Positions 5,418 through 5,479 of a DNA stretch of 5,479 nt are shown here, one piece after another. The DNA comes from Comamonadaceae bacterium (GTDB lineage: Bacteria; Pseudomonadota; Gammaproteobacteria; Burkholderiales; Burkholderiaceae_C). Location: NCBI GenBank assembly GCA_947483455.1, contig CANKNK010000137.1, positions 1 to 5,479 on the forward strand. Direction: 5' to 3'. Made by a program: the position numbers and the translations under genes. The notes under the pieces were generated by a model. The model saw only the letters and a program-made list of their open reading frames with translations, was not told the DNA's origin and did no database searches. The number at the start of each line of letters is the position of its first letter. Within the stretch, counting starts at the first letter, position 1.

Positions 5418-5479
5418 TAGCGACTTGCTGTAAGTGGTTGATTTGGTTGGAGTTTAGTCCACACCCCCGCAGGCAGCCC
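5418..5479. other. Non-coding leader between rluC and the right edge
   Basis: No open frame with a start lies here on either strand. On the plus strand it is rich in G and T (GGTTGATTTGGTTGGAG, 5436-5452, with GGTTG twice) and would form the start of a long 5' leader if the TATAAT at 5403 is used. The rluC promoter must lie here or beyond the edge; the best minus-strand -10 is TAAACT (5456-5451), without a matching -35 in view. Confidence 0.4.

Noticed and set aside
5395..5423. TTGACC at 5395-5400 as a -35 for a rightward promoter
   Set aside because: At 16-18 bp spacing the -10 position reads around TAGCGA, a poor match; it is also only 2 bp from the TATAAT.

Overview
The window looks like core chromosome of a betaproteobacterium, most likely a Burkholderiales member of the Comamonadaceae type. 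The evidence is the high-GC codon use, the amino-acid character of RluC (N-terminal MKHIIGVKP), the L32, YceD and YceF proteins, and a gene order I recall as typical of that group: rpmF-yceD next to maf (yceF), an RsmI-like methyltransferase, an S49 peptidase, a small Rieske protein, a HAD phosphatase and rluC, with rne usually beyond rluC. This placement is inferred from recalled families; no database search was possible.

Layout from left to right. (1) Minus strand: the 5' part of rpmF (1-108, continuing off the left edge), a 122-nt gap with a candidate promoter and a leader hairpin, then yceD (231-773). (2) Plus strand: yceF/maf (799-1401) and a tetrapyrrole-methylase-fold methyltransferase (1398-2180), joined by an ATGA overlap. 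(3) Minus strand, a four-gene operon transcribed right to left: rluC (5417-4302), a HAD phosphatase (4305-3637), a Rieske protein (3582-3208) and an S49 peptidase (3206-2184). Three of its junctions are tight: an ATGA overlap, a 54-nt gap and a 1-nt gap. (4) The right edge (5418-5479) is non-coding leader. A TATAAT inside the 5' end of rluC points rightward, towards what is probably rne outside the window.

Functionally this is housekeeping DNA. Several genes serve the large ribosomal subunit: L32, YceD, which is linked to 23S rRNA and L32 in other organisms, and RluC, which modifies 23S rRNA. The methyltransferase resembles the 16S rRNA enzyme RsmI but has lost its signature and has no known target. 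YceF cleans up modified nucleotides, and the S49 peptidase acts at the inner membrane. The roles of the Rieske protein and the HAD phosphatase are not fixed by sequence.

I found no mobile element, CRISPR array, tRNA, rRNA or phage gene, and no intergenic stretch above 300 bases. I do not see a new multi-gene system. The items most worth checking are the rpmF leader hairpin with its alternative pairing, the very compact yceD/maf divergent start region (possible leaderless yceD and a six-codon upstream ORF before maf), the orphan RsmI-like methyltransferase, and the overlap of a rightward -10 with the GTG start of rluC.
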